From assembly GCA_003224905.1 (NCBI GenBank), contig QIAA01000178.1, forward strand, positions 1 through 56,548: 56,548 nt of DNA, written 5' to 3'. The notes below the pieces were generated by a model, which was not told where the DNA came from, did no database searches, and saw only the letters and a list, made by a program, of their open reading frames with translations. Origin of the DNA: Acidobacteriota bacterium (lineage in GTDB: Bacteria; Acidobacteriota; Terriglobia; Terriglobales; Acidobacteriaceae). Positions 23,875-32,187 of the stretch are shown here, one piece after another (the stretch's first letter is position 1; each line of letters starts with the position of its first letter). The translations under genes were made by a program, and so were the position numbers.

Positions 23875-25131
23875 ATGCCGCTCGGGCTGTATGTTTCAGT
23901 TCCTTTCTGCCGGACAAAATGCAGTTATTGCAACTTTGCGTCTGAAGTCTTTTCCCGTTCCGTGTTTCAGCGCTACGTGGACCACGTGTGCTCCGCGATC
24001 GCACGCGCCAACGAGACTGCCGAACAGATGGGAGGGCGTTTCGATCCGGTCGTGGATTCCGTGTATCTGGGCGGTGGCACTCCTACGATGCTAGATGTAT
24101 CCCAGCTGCAGCAGCTATTTGTCACGATTTCGCAAAATTTCAAGGTTCTGCCAGGTGCGGAAATCACGGTCGAGTGTGCCCCGGGCACGTTATCCTCTGA
24201 GACGATTGAGACTTTATGTGCCTACGGTGTTAATCGCGTGAGCCTGGGCGTGCAGTCGTTTGTAGATGCAGAAGCGGCTTCCGTAGGCCGCCTGCACAAG
24301 CGCGCGACAGTGGCGAACGACATAGCACACCTACGTTCCGCTGGAATTTCTAACATCAACATCGATCTGATGGCAGGACTGCCGCACCAGACCTACGAGA
24401 GCTGGCACATGTCGCTGCGGGAAGCCATCGCCTTCGGAGTGCCACACGTCAGCCTTTACATGTTAGAGGTGGACGAGGACTCGCGCTTGGGCCGCGAACT
24501 GATCGCCGGGGGCGCCAAGTATCATGCACATTTTGTCCCGGACGACGATCTCACGGCGGACCTGTACGTGCAGGCGAGTGATCGGCTTGAGTCCGCGAGT
24601 ATTAGGCAATATGAGATCTCCAACTTTGCTCGCCATGGGTTCGAGTCGCGCCACAACTTGAAGTACTGGACGCGGCAGCCGTACTTCGGTTTCGGCGTAG
24701 ATGCGCACTCGATGTTACAGGCATCGCGGTGGGCAAGGGCCGATTGGGAAAGAGATAGCTTCAACCATCCCGAAAGCGCGCAGGATAGAGAATCTCGACG
24801 GTTTGCCGGAGCCGTACGCTTCTCTACTGCGGATTCGCTGGAAGGCTATTTAGGGAATCAGCCGCTAAGACGAACCGAAGTCTCAGAACAGGCCGCGCTG
24901 GAAGAAGCCTTCTTCCTCGGGTTGCGCTTGACTGAAGGCTTGAATCTGCGAGAGGTAAACATGGAGTTTGGACAAGAAGCTTTGCTCGAACTGCAGGAGA
25001 CGATTACGGAGTTGGTCCAAGCCGGCATGCTCTTACTGGAAAAGGAAGAAGTCCGGCTGACGCCTCGCGGACGCCTGCTCTCCAATGAGGTTTTTGAAAG
25101 GTTCATTCACGTGGGCCATGGCGCGATATAA
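23875..25131 (+). CDS. hemW: Radical SAM heme chaperone HemW
   Basis: A 418-residue radical SAM protein. Cys12, Cys16 and Cys19 in FCRTKCSYCNF bind the 4Fe-4S cluster; the residue after CN is Phe and not Cys, which marks HemW rather than coproporphyrinogen dehydrogenase HemN. Other family motifs are VYLGGGTPTML, VSLGVQSFVDAE, NINIDLMAGLPHQT and EISNFARHGFESRHNLKYW. HemW binds heme and delivers it to membrane proteins. An insert around residue 300 (NHPESAQDRESRRFAG) is not typical. The Mpo1-like gene starts 33 bases downstream and is probably co-transcribed. Confidence 0.92.
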   Translation: MPLGLYVSVPFCRTKCSYCNFASEVFSRSVFQRYVDHVCSAIARANETAEQMGGRFDPVVDSVYLGGGTPTMLDVSQLQQLFVTISQNFKVLPGAEITVECAPGTLSSETIETLCAYGVNRVSLGVQSFVDAEAASVGRLHKRATVANDIAHLRSAGISNINIDLMAGLPHQTYESWHMSLREAIAFGVPHVSLYMLEVDEDSRLGRELIAGGAKYHAHFVPDDDLTADLYVQASDRLESASIRQYEISNFARHGFESRHNLKYWTRQPYFGFGVDAHSMLQASRWARADWERDSFNHPESAQDRESRRFAGAVRFSTADSLEGYLGNQPLRRTEVSEQAALEEAFFLGLRLTEGLNLREVNMEFGQEALLELQETITELVQAGMLLLEKEEVRLTPRGRLLSNEVFERFIHVGHGAI

Positions 25132-25164
25132 TTCGTGGCCGCAAGTCGTCTCTTCCAGAAATGA

Positions 25165-25446
25165 ATGACGGGCCTCTACTCCCATTACGACGGTGCCCAC
25201 AATCATCCGGTTAATCGCGCCCTGCACATGATCGCCATACCGGTCGGGTTCTCTTCGATTGTGGTCGTCTGGTTTCATTGGATCATCGGATTGCTGCTCA
25301 TCCCGGCCGCATTTGCATTGGCATGGCTGGGACATTTGATTGAAGGCAATAAACCAGCATTCCTTACCAACCCCGACCATGTATTCGTTGCTCCAGTGTG
25401 GATGACAAGGAAGCTTTTCAGAATTGGTGAGAAAAAGTCAGGGTAA
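25165..25446 (+). CDS. Mpo1-like (DUF962) membrane protein
   Basis: A 93-residue protein of the DUF962/YGL010w family. The yeast member Mpo1 is an iron(II) dioxygenase that shortens 2-hydroxy fatty acids by alpha-oxidation. Histidines that could bind iron are seen in YSHYDGAHNHPVNRALHMIA and GHLIEGNKPAF. Two or more hydrophobic helices (GFSSIVVVWFHWIIGLLLIP) place it in the membrane. It follows hemW by 33 bases. Enzyme activity in bacteria is inferred from the yeast protein. Confidence 0.88.
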   Translation: MTGLYSHYDGAHNHPVNRALHMIAIPVGFSSIVVVWFHWIIGLLLIPAAFALAWLGHLIEGNKPAFLTNPDHVFVAPVWMTRKLFRIGEKKSG

Positions 25447-25555
25447 TTTCAGCTTCCAGATGCTTCGGCACTTGAAAAAGAGCACACCGATGGTGTACTC
25501 CTTCCGCACTCTTTCGCTGCAGATCAATTCATAGTGATATAGCCTCGGAATACCT

Positions 25556-25795
25556 ATGGCTGACGAGCACTTGATCAAACTCCTGGAAGAAATCCGCGAT
25601 CTGCAAAAGCAGCAGATAGAGAATTCCAGGCAAGCAATAGCCAACCAACAGCACGCAATCGAGACTCAGAAACAGGCGGTTCGCAGGGGGAGGACTGTGC
25701 TGATCTTAGTCGGAGTGATTGTGCTCGCCATCTATTTTCTCCCGGTATTCTGGTGGACGCTGGGTTGGGGTCTGAGGTGCGCACCGCGACATTAG
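25556..25795 (+). CDS. Small coiled-coil, single-span membrane protein
   Basis: A 79-residue protein. Residues 1-45 form a charged Gln/Ala-rich helix (LIKLLEEIRDLQKQQIENSR) with heptad spacing, then one membrane helix (TVLILVGVIVLAIYFLPVFW) and a short tail. It may oligomerise at the membrane. No family name is known to me; similar little proteins are seen in Acidobacteria. It stands between the Mpo1-like gene and the acyl-CoA dehydrogenase gene on the same strand. Confidence 0.65.
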   Translation: MADEHLIKLLEEIRDLQKQQIENSRQAIANQQHAIETQKQAVRRGRTVLILVGVIVLAIYFLPVFWWTLGWGLRCAPRH

Positions 25796-25897
25796 CTCTG
25801 AAGGGCCACCTCGTTTCTTCGCGTTCCAACGCTATGTTCTAATGAAAAGTTGCTCGCCGCTGTTCCGTATGTGAGCACGCCGTAAGCCGGAGGGAAT

Positions 25898-27043
25898 TTG
25901 GATTTACAGCTCAATGACGAACAGGTGCAACTAAAAAAAAGCGTGCGGGAATTCGCGGAGCGCGAGATCGCTCCCAATGTAATGAAATGGGATGAAGTCA
26001 GTGAATTTCCGCTCGCGACCGTCAAGGAGCTCGGCAAGCTTGGGCTGCTAGGCACAGTATTTCCGCCCGAGTACGGCGGCGCGGGGATGGGTTACGTAGA
26101 GTACGTCACGGCGATCGAGGAACTCTCGCGCGTAGACGGCTCGGTCGGCATTATCGTCGCTGCCCATACTTCTCTGTGCTCGAATCACATTTTTCTCGTT
26201 GGCAACGAAGCGCAGAAGAAGAAATACATCACCAACTTAGCCACAGGGGAGCACATCGGCGCATGGGGCCTGACCGAGCCTTCATCCGGATCAGACGCGG
26301 GCAGCGCTCGCATGAACGCCGCCAAGACCAGAAGCGGCTGGGTTCTAAACGGAACAAAGACGTTCTGTACGAACGGCCATTATGCCGACGTGCTTGTGGT
26401 AGTTGCTGTCACGGATCGCGCAGCCCATACACACGGACTGTCCGCTTTCATCGTGGAGAAAAACACCAAAGGTTTCCGACCGGGCAAGAAAGAAAACAAG
26501 CTGGGCCTGCGTGCCAGTGACACGGCCGAGCTGATTTTTGAAGATTGCCTCATTCCTCACGAAAATCTGTTGGGCAGAGAAGGTGATGGATTCATCGATG
26601 CTATGCAGGTTCTGGATGGCGGCCGTATCTCCATTGCTGCTCTATCCCTCGGGATGGCGCAGGGGGCCTATGAGGCCGCGTTGAAGTACTCACGCCAGCG
26701 CAAGCAGTTCGGCAGGGCCATCAGCGATTTTCAGGCGATCCAGTGGAAACTGGCCGATATGGCAACGGAAATCGATGCCGCCAGGCTCCTAACGCTGCGC
26801 GCCGCTTCTATGAAAGACGCCGGGCTAAAGACCACTTTGGAGTCATCCATGGCCAAACTCTATGCCAGCGAAGTGGCGGTGCGGTGTGCCAACGAAAGCG
26901 TGCAAATTCATGGGGGTTACGGGTTTATCAAGGACTATCCTGCCGAAAAATTTTATAGAGATGTAAAGCTCTGCACTATTGGCGAGGGCACAAGCGAAAT
27001 CCAGCGGCTGGTGATCGCCCGGCAGCTCCTGAAGGACGAGTAG
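25898..27043 (+). CDS. Acyl-CoA dehydrogenase
   Basis: A 381-residue FAD enzyme that oxidises acyl-CoA to enoyl-CoA in fatty-acid or branched-chain breakdown. The start is TTG (25898) with GGAGGG seven bases upstream; translation then begins at the conserved [19 protein letters not shown]. Family motifs are [16 protein letters not shown] (flavin/substrate loop), [36 protein letters not shown] and [18 protein letters not shown], then [15 protein letters not shown] with the Glu that is the catalytic base in short-chain and butyryl types. Chain-length preference cannot be told. It is monocistronic as far as seen. Confidence 0.95.
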   Translation: MDLQLNDEQVQLKKSVREFAEREIAPNVMKWDEVSEFPLATVKELGKLGLLGTVFPPEYGGAGMGYVEYVTAIEELSRVDGSVGIIVAAHTSLCSNHIFLVGNEAQKKKYITNLATGEHIGAWGLTEPSSGSDAGSARMNAAKTRSGWVLNGTKTFCTNGHYADVLVVVAVTDRAAHTHGLSAFIVEKNTKGFRPGKKENKLGLRASDTAELIFEDCLIPHENLLGREGDGFIDAMQVLDGGRISIAALSLGMAQGAYEAALKYSRQRKQFGRAISDFQAIQWKLADMATEIDAARLLTLRAASMKDAGLKTTLESSMAKLYASEVAVRCANESVQIHGGYGFIKDYPAEKFYRDVKLCTIGEGTSEIQRLVIARQLLKDE

Positions 27044-27168
27044 TCTGGCTTCTCCTGCTGTCTTCTACCCGCCACTCTGGGAAATCACCTGATTGCGCAG
27101 CAAACTCGTAAGTAGCTTCCGACATCCTAGCTCCGCCGCCACTGCAATCAACCTTCATGGAGCCCAGG

Positions 27169-28635
27169 ATGAAGCGACTGCGCCGCAGCTACAGCAGTAA
27201 TGTAAACAGGAATCGGAGTCTTACGCTCGCATTTCTGAGCTTAAGTGTTGCCAGCATCTTAATGAGTTGCGGTGGACTCGGAAAAAGTCCAACGCCCGAG
27301 CCTCAACCCGACCCACAGCTCAATCAGTCGGTGAACCACATCGTTTTTATGGTGCAGGAGAACCGCGGGTTCGATCACTATTTCGGCAAACTGGCGGACT
27401 ACTGGCAGGAAAACGGTTATCCAACACAACAGTTCGATGGGTTGCCGGCTAACGCCTCGAATCCAATGGTCGACGCAAACAACAACGTGATCGGCAGCGT
27501 CAACTCTTTTCACTTCCGCACCGTTTGCATGCAGAACATGAGTCCTGGCTGGAATGAAAGCCATGTGGACTGGAACCGGACAGACCCGGTGAACGCCACT
27601 CCCATGCTCGACGGTTTCGTTCAGTCCGCCGGAAACTTCGCCAGGAATACCGTAAAGAATGGCGTCACTGACGATATGCCGGGTGGGTTTTCCGATACGG
27701 AGGGCCTTCGTGCCATGGGTTATTACGACGGCAATGATCTCAATTACTACTACTTCATGGCTTCCAATTTCGCTACCTCCGATCGCTGGTTTTCTCCCAT
27801 CATGAGCCGGACTCCCCCGAATCGCCTATACCTTCTTGCAGCAACCTCCGCCGGGCACGCCAATCCTCCAAAACAGCCGTTGTCTAATAAGACGATTTTT
27901 GAACAGTTGGAAACGGCGGGGGTGTCGTGGAAAATCTATCTGACCGATCCGAATACTGCGTTTCTCGAAAATTTTCAGCCGTTCGGCTCGCAGCACGAGT
28001 CAAAAATCGTGAAGGTTGATCCCGATTATTACAATGATGTGAAGAATGGAACGCTTCCATCTGTTGCCATGATTGAGGGCGGATACGAGTCCGGACTGGA
28101 TGAGCACCCGAACCAGAATATTCAAAAGGGCGCTGCGCACGTTGCAAACATCATCAATAAGCTCATGGTCAGCGACTCCTGGAAAGATACGGTTTTCATT
28201 CTGACGTTCGACGAGGGCGGCGGCTTTTACGATCACGTGGCGCCCCACACGGGCACTCCTACGGAAAAGCCGGATGACTTGGGACCGATGGATTTGAATC
28301 CAGGCACGAACGGTCAAGGCGGAGACATCTGCACCACGAAAACCGGTCCTAACTGCGACTTTGTTTACACCGGCTTTCGCATTCCTCTAATCGTAATCTC
28401 GCCGTTCACCAAAAAGAATTTCGTATCACATACGGTGGCGGATTACACAGCGATTCTGAAACTGATTGAAACGCGCTTCGCCGTGGATAGTCTCACGAAA
28501 CGGGATGCCGCACAGATCGACATGACAGAATTTTTTGATTTTGCTAATCCGCCCTGGACAACGCCACCACCACCCCCGGATCAGAACCTGAGCGGCGTGT
28601 GCGACTATGATCCCACGCATTATGGCGCGCAGTAG
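27169..28635 (+). CDS. Phosphoesterase-family lipoprotein (phospholipase C-like)
   Basis: A 488-residue protein of the same PF04185 family as the gene at 17.1 kb but of full phospholipase C type. The ATG at 27169 is preferred over 27157 because GGAG lies six bases upstream. A lipoprotein signal ends in ASILMSCGG. The metal-site blocks are NHIVFMVQENRGFDHYFGKL, IMSRTPPNRLYLLAATSAG, FILTFDEGGGFYDHVAPH and FRIPLIVISPFTKKNFVSH. Such enzymes hydrolyse phosphatidylcholine-like lipids or phosphoesters outside the cell. It has no twin-arginine signal, unlike many relatives. The Pro-rich tail (TTPPPPPDQ) is disordered. Confidence 0.9.
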   Translation: MKRLRRSYSSNVNRNRSLTLAFLSLSVASILMSCGGLGKSPTPEPQPDPQLNQSVNHIVFMVQENRGFDHYFGKLADYWQENGYPTQQFDGLPANASNPMVDANNNVIGSVNSFHFRTVCMQNMSPGWNESHVDWNRTDPVNATPMLDGFVQSAGNFARNTVKNGVTDDMPGGFSDTEGLRAMGYYDGNDLNYYYFMASNFATSDRWFSPIMSRTPPNRLYLLAATSAGHANPPKQPLSNKTIFEQLETAGVSWKIYLTDPNTAFLENFQPFGSQHESKIVKVDPDYYNDVKNGTLPSVAMIEGGYESGLDEHPNQNIQKGAAHVANIINKLMVSDSWKDTVFILTFDEGGGFYDHVAPHTGTPTEKPDDLGPMDLNPGTNGQGGDICTTKTGPNCDFVYTGFRIPLIVISPFTKKNFVSHTVADYTAILKLIETRFAVDSLTKRDAAQIDMTEFFDFANPPWTTPPPPPDQNLSGVCDYDPTHYGAQ

Positions 28636-28796
28636 TTAACTCTCTGCAAACAACCGGCAGTTGTTCGGAGCTGATTTGGAGATTTCCTCAAAACTGTTTC
28701 TCGTGAGCGGGTGCCATACTTCATCCTCTTGTCAGTTCTAATTTTGGGTGGACCAGCTCCGGATGGAATTGCGCATTCAATTAGTTCATTCCGGAT

Positions 28797-29129
28797 TCAC
28801 ACTTCCTCGTAGAACTTCAGCGCCATGGCGCCGTGGGTTGCCGCGCCTCCAGCGCGCAGGGCAGCCGCGATCATTGAGCTTTCGGTGATTTCTTCGCGTG
28901 ACGCGCCTGCTGTTTTCGCGCCTTTTGCGTGCACCTCGATGCAATAGGGACATTGAGTCGTGAACGCCACAGCCAATGCGATGAGCTCGCGATATTTCCT
29001 TGGAATGACGCCCTCCTCGCGGCGCACAATGTTATCTAGCGCAAGCCATGCATTGAATTCTGTCGGCGCTAGTTTGCCCATCTCCTTCAAAAACCGCAGA
29101 TCGCCTACATCGTGGTAGTGTTCACTCAT
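28797..29129 (-). CDS. Carboxymuconolactone decarboxylase/AhpD-like protein
   Basis: A 110-residue helical protein of the AhpD-like type. TQCPYCIEVHAKGAKTAGAS contains the CxxC-x3-His redox motif of AhpD, which passes electrons to peroxiredoxins, so a peroxidase or redox role is more likely than decarboxylation. Other family features are IPRKYRELIALAVAF and ESSMIAAALRAGGAATHG. It is divergent from an AraC-type regulator across 179 bases, and that regulator probably controls it. Confidence 0.9.
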   Translation of the reverse strand: MSEHYHDVGDLRFLKEMGKLAPTEFNAWLALDNIVRREEGVIPRKYRELIALAVAFTTQCPYCIEVHAKGAKTAGASREEITESSMIAAALRAGGAATHGAMALKFYEEV

Positions 29130-29308
29130 TCTGCTCCTCCCCTGTAGAAAATTTGTTTTCGAAACAGGTTCTTAGATTCCCAACTTTAGACCTAAGGTCC
29201 ACCTACCGCTTGTCCGCGCGTCCGGCTTTCTTGCTCGCAACGAGGTTGCCGTATGATGGTTTGCCCTAGAGTCCGGCAGCGTTTACAGAAACAGGACGTG
29301 AGGCTTGC

Positions 29309-30295
29309 ATGGACGTGCTCTCGGAAGTGTTGAAGGTAGTGAAGCTCCAGGGAGCGCTGTTCTACAACGGAGAGTTTTCCTCGCCATGGAGTATTCGAGC
29401 TACGTCCTCCCACGCGCTCGCGCGCTATTTTACGGCGGGCGCGCAGCACGTCATCATTTATCACCTGCTCACTGAGGGCCGCGCCTCTGTCCGGATGGAC
29501 AATGGTCCGCGGGTGGCTCTGAATGCCGGCGATCTCGTCATGATTCCGCATGGCGATTCGCACATCATGGAGAACGGGGCGCCCACCAAGACTGTCGACG
29601 AGTCCGAGCAGATTGCCGAAGTTCTTTCCCAGGGATTGAAGTTGTGGCGTGTGGGTGGCGGAGGAGAAGTCACCAGATTTGTCTGCGGATACATGGCCTG
29701 TGAGCCACGCCTCAGCCAGGTGTTTCTCAGCGGCCTGCCATCGCTTTTCAAAGTCAGTATTCGCAATGATGCTTCAGGACGATGGGTGGAAAACTCAATC
29801 CGTTTTTCCGTTGACCAGGGAGGCGATTCTCGGGCCGGGGGAGCAGCGGTGCTAGCGAAGCTGTCGGAAGTCCTGTTTATCGAAACACTACGCGCCTACA
29901 TTGCAAAGCTGCCACCTCAACAAACAGGATGGCTTGCCGGCGCGCGCGATTCCGAAGTCGGCGAAACCCTGGCGCTTATGCACCGCAACCCCGCGCATCC
30001 GTGGACTTTGGCCGCTTTGGCAAAAAAAACCGGAGTTTCCCGCTCAGTCCTTGCCGAGCGCTTCCGCCATTACCTCAGCGAACCTCCAATGGCGTATCTC
30101 ACTCGGTGGCGTCTCCAGTTAGGCGCGCAGATGCTCTCTTCTACCAGTTATTCAGTCGCACAGGTCGCCGACGAAGTTGGCTACGAGTCTGAAGCCGCTT
30201 TCAACCGTGCCTTCAAACGCGAATTCACACTTCCCCCCGCCCGCTTCCGCAATCAATCAAGGTCTGTGCAGGTCAAGGCTGCCACGCATCAATGA
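29309..30295 (+). CDS. AraC-family transcriptional regulator with cupin sensor
   Basis: A 328-residue regulator. The N-terminal cupin (about residues 15-190; HVIIYHLLTEGRASVRMDNG, NAGDLVMIPHGDSHIM) would bind a small ligand. The C-terminal part (about 225-320) has both HTH motifs of AraC: HPWTLAALAKKTGVSRSVLA with ERFRHYLSEPPMAYLTRWRL, and YSVAQVADEVGYESEAAFNR with AFKREFTLPPARFR. It is divergent from the AhpD-like gene, the usual position for a regulator of such a redox gene. The starting ATG at 29309 follows the weak site GGACGTGAGG. Confidence 0.92.
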   Translation: MDVLSEVLKVVKLQGALFYNGEFSSPWSIRATSSHALARYFTAGAQHVIIYHLLTEGRASVRMDNGPRVALNAGDLVMIPHGDSHIMENGAPTKTVDESEQIAEVLSQGLKLWRVGGGGEVTRFVCGYMACEPRLSQVFLSGLPSLFKVSIRNDASGRWVENSIRFSVDQGGDSRAGGAAVLAKLSEVLFIETLRAYIAKLPPQQTGWLAGARDSEVGETLALMHRNPAHPWTLAALAKKTGVSRSVLAERFRHYLSEPPMAYLTRWRLQLGAQMLSSTSYSVAQVADEVGYESEAAFNRAFKREFTLPPARFRNQSRSVQVKAATHQ

Positions 30296-30334
30296 TAGCA
30301 AGGCTTTGCTCTATGCGCCGCTGGGCAGCACCGG

Positions 30335-31054
30335 CTACGCGCACCTGCTCGCCGATTGCTGCTGATGTGCCACCGCTTTTCTGACGGCGGCTCGTGCCAG
30401 CAGCCGAGTCGAGTCCAGCACAGGCAGTGGTGATTCCTCGGGTGTTACCAACAACGGAATTTCAGTGCATGCCAGCGCTACCGCGTCGCAGCCCTCATCA
30501 GCCAGGGCCCGGATTACCTCTTTGAAATACGCCAGCGAGCGCGCGTTGAACTGCGCATTCACCAGCTCATCAAAAATGATCTGGTTAATCCTTTCGCGCT
30601 CTGGTGTGCCCGGAACTCGACAATCGATGCCGGTTGCTCGCAGCCTTTCGGGATACACAGGCCCCTCCATCAGATACCGTGTCCCCAAGACCCCGACTTG
30701 CTTCGAGCCCATGCGCTTGGCCTCGCTCGCGACTTCCTGTGCAATGTGAAGCCAGGGTCGAGGCGAGCGATGCTCAACAAGATCGAACGCTTGATGAATC
30801 GTATTGTCCGGACAAATCAGAAAGTCCGCTCCCGCTTTCGCCAGCTTCTCTGCCGAGGAGAGCATTAACTCCGCAACCCCCGCCCAATCGTCGCGATAAA
30901 TGCAGTTCATGTAGTGAGCAAGAGAATGAGTATGCATTGAGACTTCAGGGTGGTCGTGGCGGGCCAAAAGTTCGGCGCCTTCCAGAGCGATCGTGCGATA
31001 GCAGAGCGCCGCGCCCTCTGCGCTACATGCCACGATTCCGATGTGCTGAGGCAT
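30335..31054 (-). CDS. Aspartate/glutamate racemase family protein
   Basis: A 239-residue protein from the ATG at 31054 (MPQHIGIVACSAEGAALCYR), chosen for AAAGGA upstream and because the longer frame (to 31120) would overlap the adenosine deaminase gene. The fold has two catalytic-Cys positions: the second is intact in DAVALACTEIPLLV, but the first, normally C or T before NTxH, is Asp in ICPDNTIHQAF. One catalytic acid or base is therefore changed, so ordinary two-base racemisation is uncertain; a decarboxylase or hydantoin-racemase-like role is possible. It is the last gene of the permease, deaminase, racemase run. Confidence 0.82.
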   Translation of the reverse strand: MPQHIGIVACSAEGAALCYRTIALEGAELLARHDHPEVSMHTHSLAHYMNCIYRDDWAGVAELMLSSAEKLAKAGADFLICPDNTIHQAFDLVEHRSPRPWLHIAQEVASEAKRMGSKQVGVLGTRYLMEGPVYPERLRATGIDCRVPGTPERERINQIIFDELVNAQFNARSLAYFKEVIRALADEGCDAVALACTEIPLLVTPEESPLPVLDSTRLLARAAVRKAVAHQQQSASRCA

Positions 31055-31094
31055 TTGATTTCCTTTCTTCACCTGTTTGCCAGTTTCTGGAAAA

Positions 31095-32099
31095 CTACGG
31101 GCCGACAGTTGCTGCGTCAAATGAGTTCAGATACTGAATTTTCAATTCCGGCGGCAGGAAGGAAGCTTCAAACGAGTTCCTGGCCAATTCGCGCAAGTGT
31201 TCGTTGGTAAACCGAAATGTGCTTTGCGCTAATTGGTACTCCTCATTCAGAGACGTTCCGAACATCGCCGGATCGTCAGTGTTGAGCGTAAGCATGAAAC
31301 CATGATCAAAATAATTGCGCACTGGATGATTCGAGATCGATGCGCAGCAACCGGTTCGCAAGTTGCTGGTCAGGCAGATCTCGATCGGGATCTGGCGTCT
31401 CGATAATTCCTCAACCAGCTCGGGGTCGTGGACAGCGGTCAAAGCGTGCCCAATGCGTTCTGCTCCAAGATTCAATGCACCCCAGACCGACTCCGGGACA
31501 GCACTTTCGCCGGCGTGAGCTGTCAAGTGCAGGCCGTGATCGGCCGCATAAGCGTATACCTCGCGAAACAGTTCGGGCGGGGCCTTCTGCTCATCGCCGC
31601 CGATGCCGATCCCGACCACGTGGCGATCACGATAGCGGACCGCCAGCTCGAAAACCGCGCGGGCTGCTTCCGAACCGAACTGGCGAACTGCATCGAAGAT
31701 CCAAAGCACCGAGACACCGAAATCGCGCTCACCTCGCTTGCGCCCTCGTTCCAGGCCCTCGAAAATGGATGCAAAATCCTGCTTGCGCCACAGGCAAACG
31801 CCTACGGATACGTAAACCTCCGCATGCAGAATATTCTCCGCCTTAAGCTTCTCTAACAAGTGATAGGTGATCAGTTCGTAGTCCTCGCCAGTCTGCAGGT
31901 CATCCGTCACTTCCTTGAAAGACATCAGAAAGCCGGTGAAGTTTAAGTACGAATAGATCTTAGCAACATCATCGAGCGTGCCCGGCCTTCCATGGCGCTG
32001 GCGAAGCTCAAGCAGCGTGGCCGGTTCGACCGATCCCTCCAGATGCAAATGCAGCTCAGCCTTGGGAAGAGCACGGATGAAACTGCTGGCCGGCTGCAT
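31095..32099 (-). CDS. add: Adenosine deaminase
   Basis: A 334-residue zinc amidohydrolase that turns adenosine into inosine. His17 and His19 in AELHLHLEGS, the His of LTAHAGESAVPESVWGAL, the HALTAVHDPEL block, and LNTDDPAMFGTSLNEEY with the metal-binding Asp pair are all present, as is the ICLTSNLRTGC signature. Related deaminases act on adenine or aminodeoxyfutalosine, and these motifs do not fully separate them. It sits 88 bases after the amino-acid permease stop and 40 bases before the racemase-like gene, probably one transcript. Its product inosine suits the nucleoside phosphorylase at 2.4 kb. Confidence 0.9.
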   Translation of the reverse strand: MQPASSFIRALPKAELHLHLEGSVEPATLLELRQRHGRPGTLDDVAKIYSYLNFTGFLMSFKEVTDDLQTGEDYELITYHLLEKLKAENILHAEVYVSVGVCLWRKQDFASIFEGLERGRKRGERDFGVSVLWIFDAVRQFGSEAARAVFELAVRYRDRHVVGIGIGGDEQKAPPELFREVYAYAADHGLHLTAHAGESAVPESVWGALNLGAERIGHALTAVHDPELVEELSRRQIPIEICLTSNLRTGCCASISNHPVRNYFDHGFMLTLNTDDPAMFGTSLNEEYQLAQSTFRFTNEHLRELARNSFEASFLPPELKIQYLNSFDAATVGP

Positions 32100-32133
32100 G
32101 ATTTCAGATTGTAGATTTCAGATTGGGAATTGG
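32100..32133. repeat. AT-rich GATTTCAGATTG repeat
   Basis: GATTTCAGATTG occurs twice here, separated by TA, just upstream of the adenosine deaminase start and within the gap after the permease stop. The same word and its complement recur at 40060-40147 between ispE and tRNA-Gln. Confidence 0.6.
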
Positions 32134-32187
32134 CCATCGCGAAGAAGGCTGCTGCCCTTTGCTCGGACAGCGCAAAGGATTGACACT

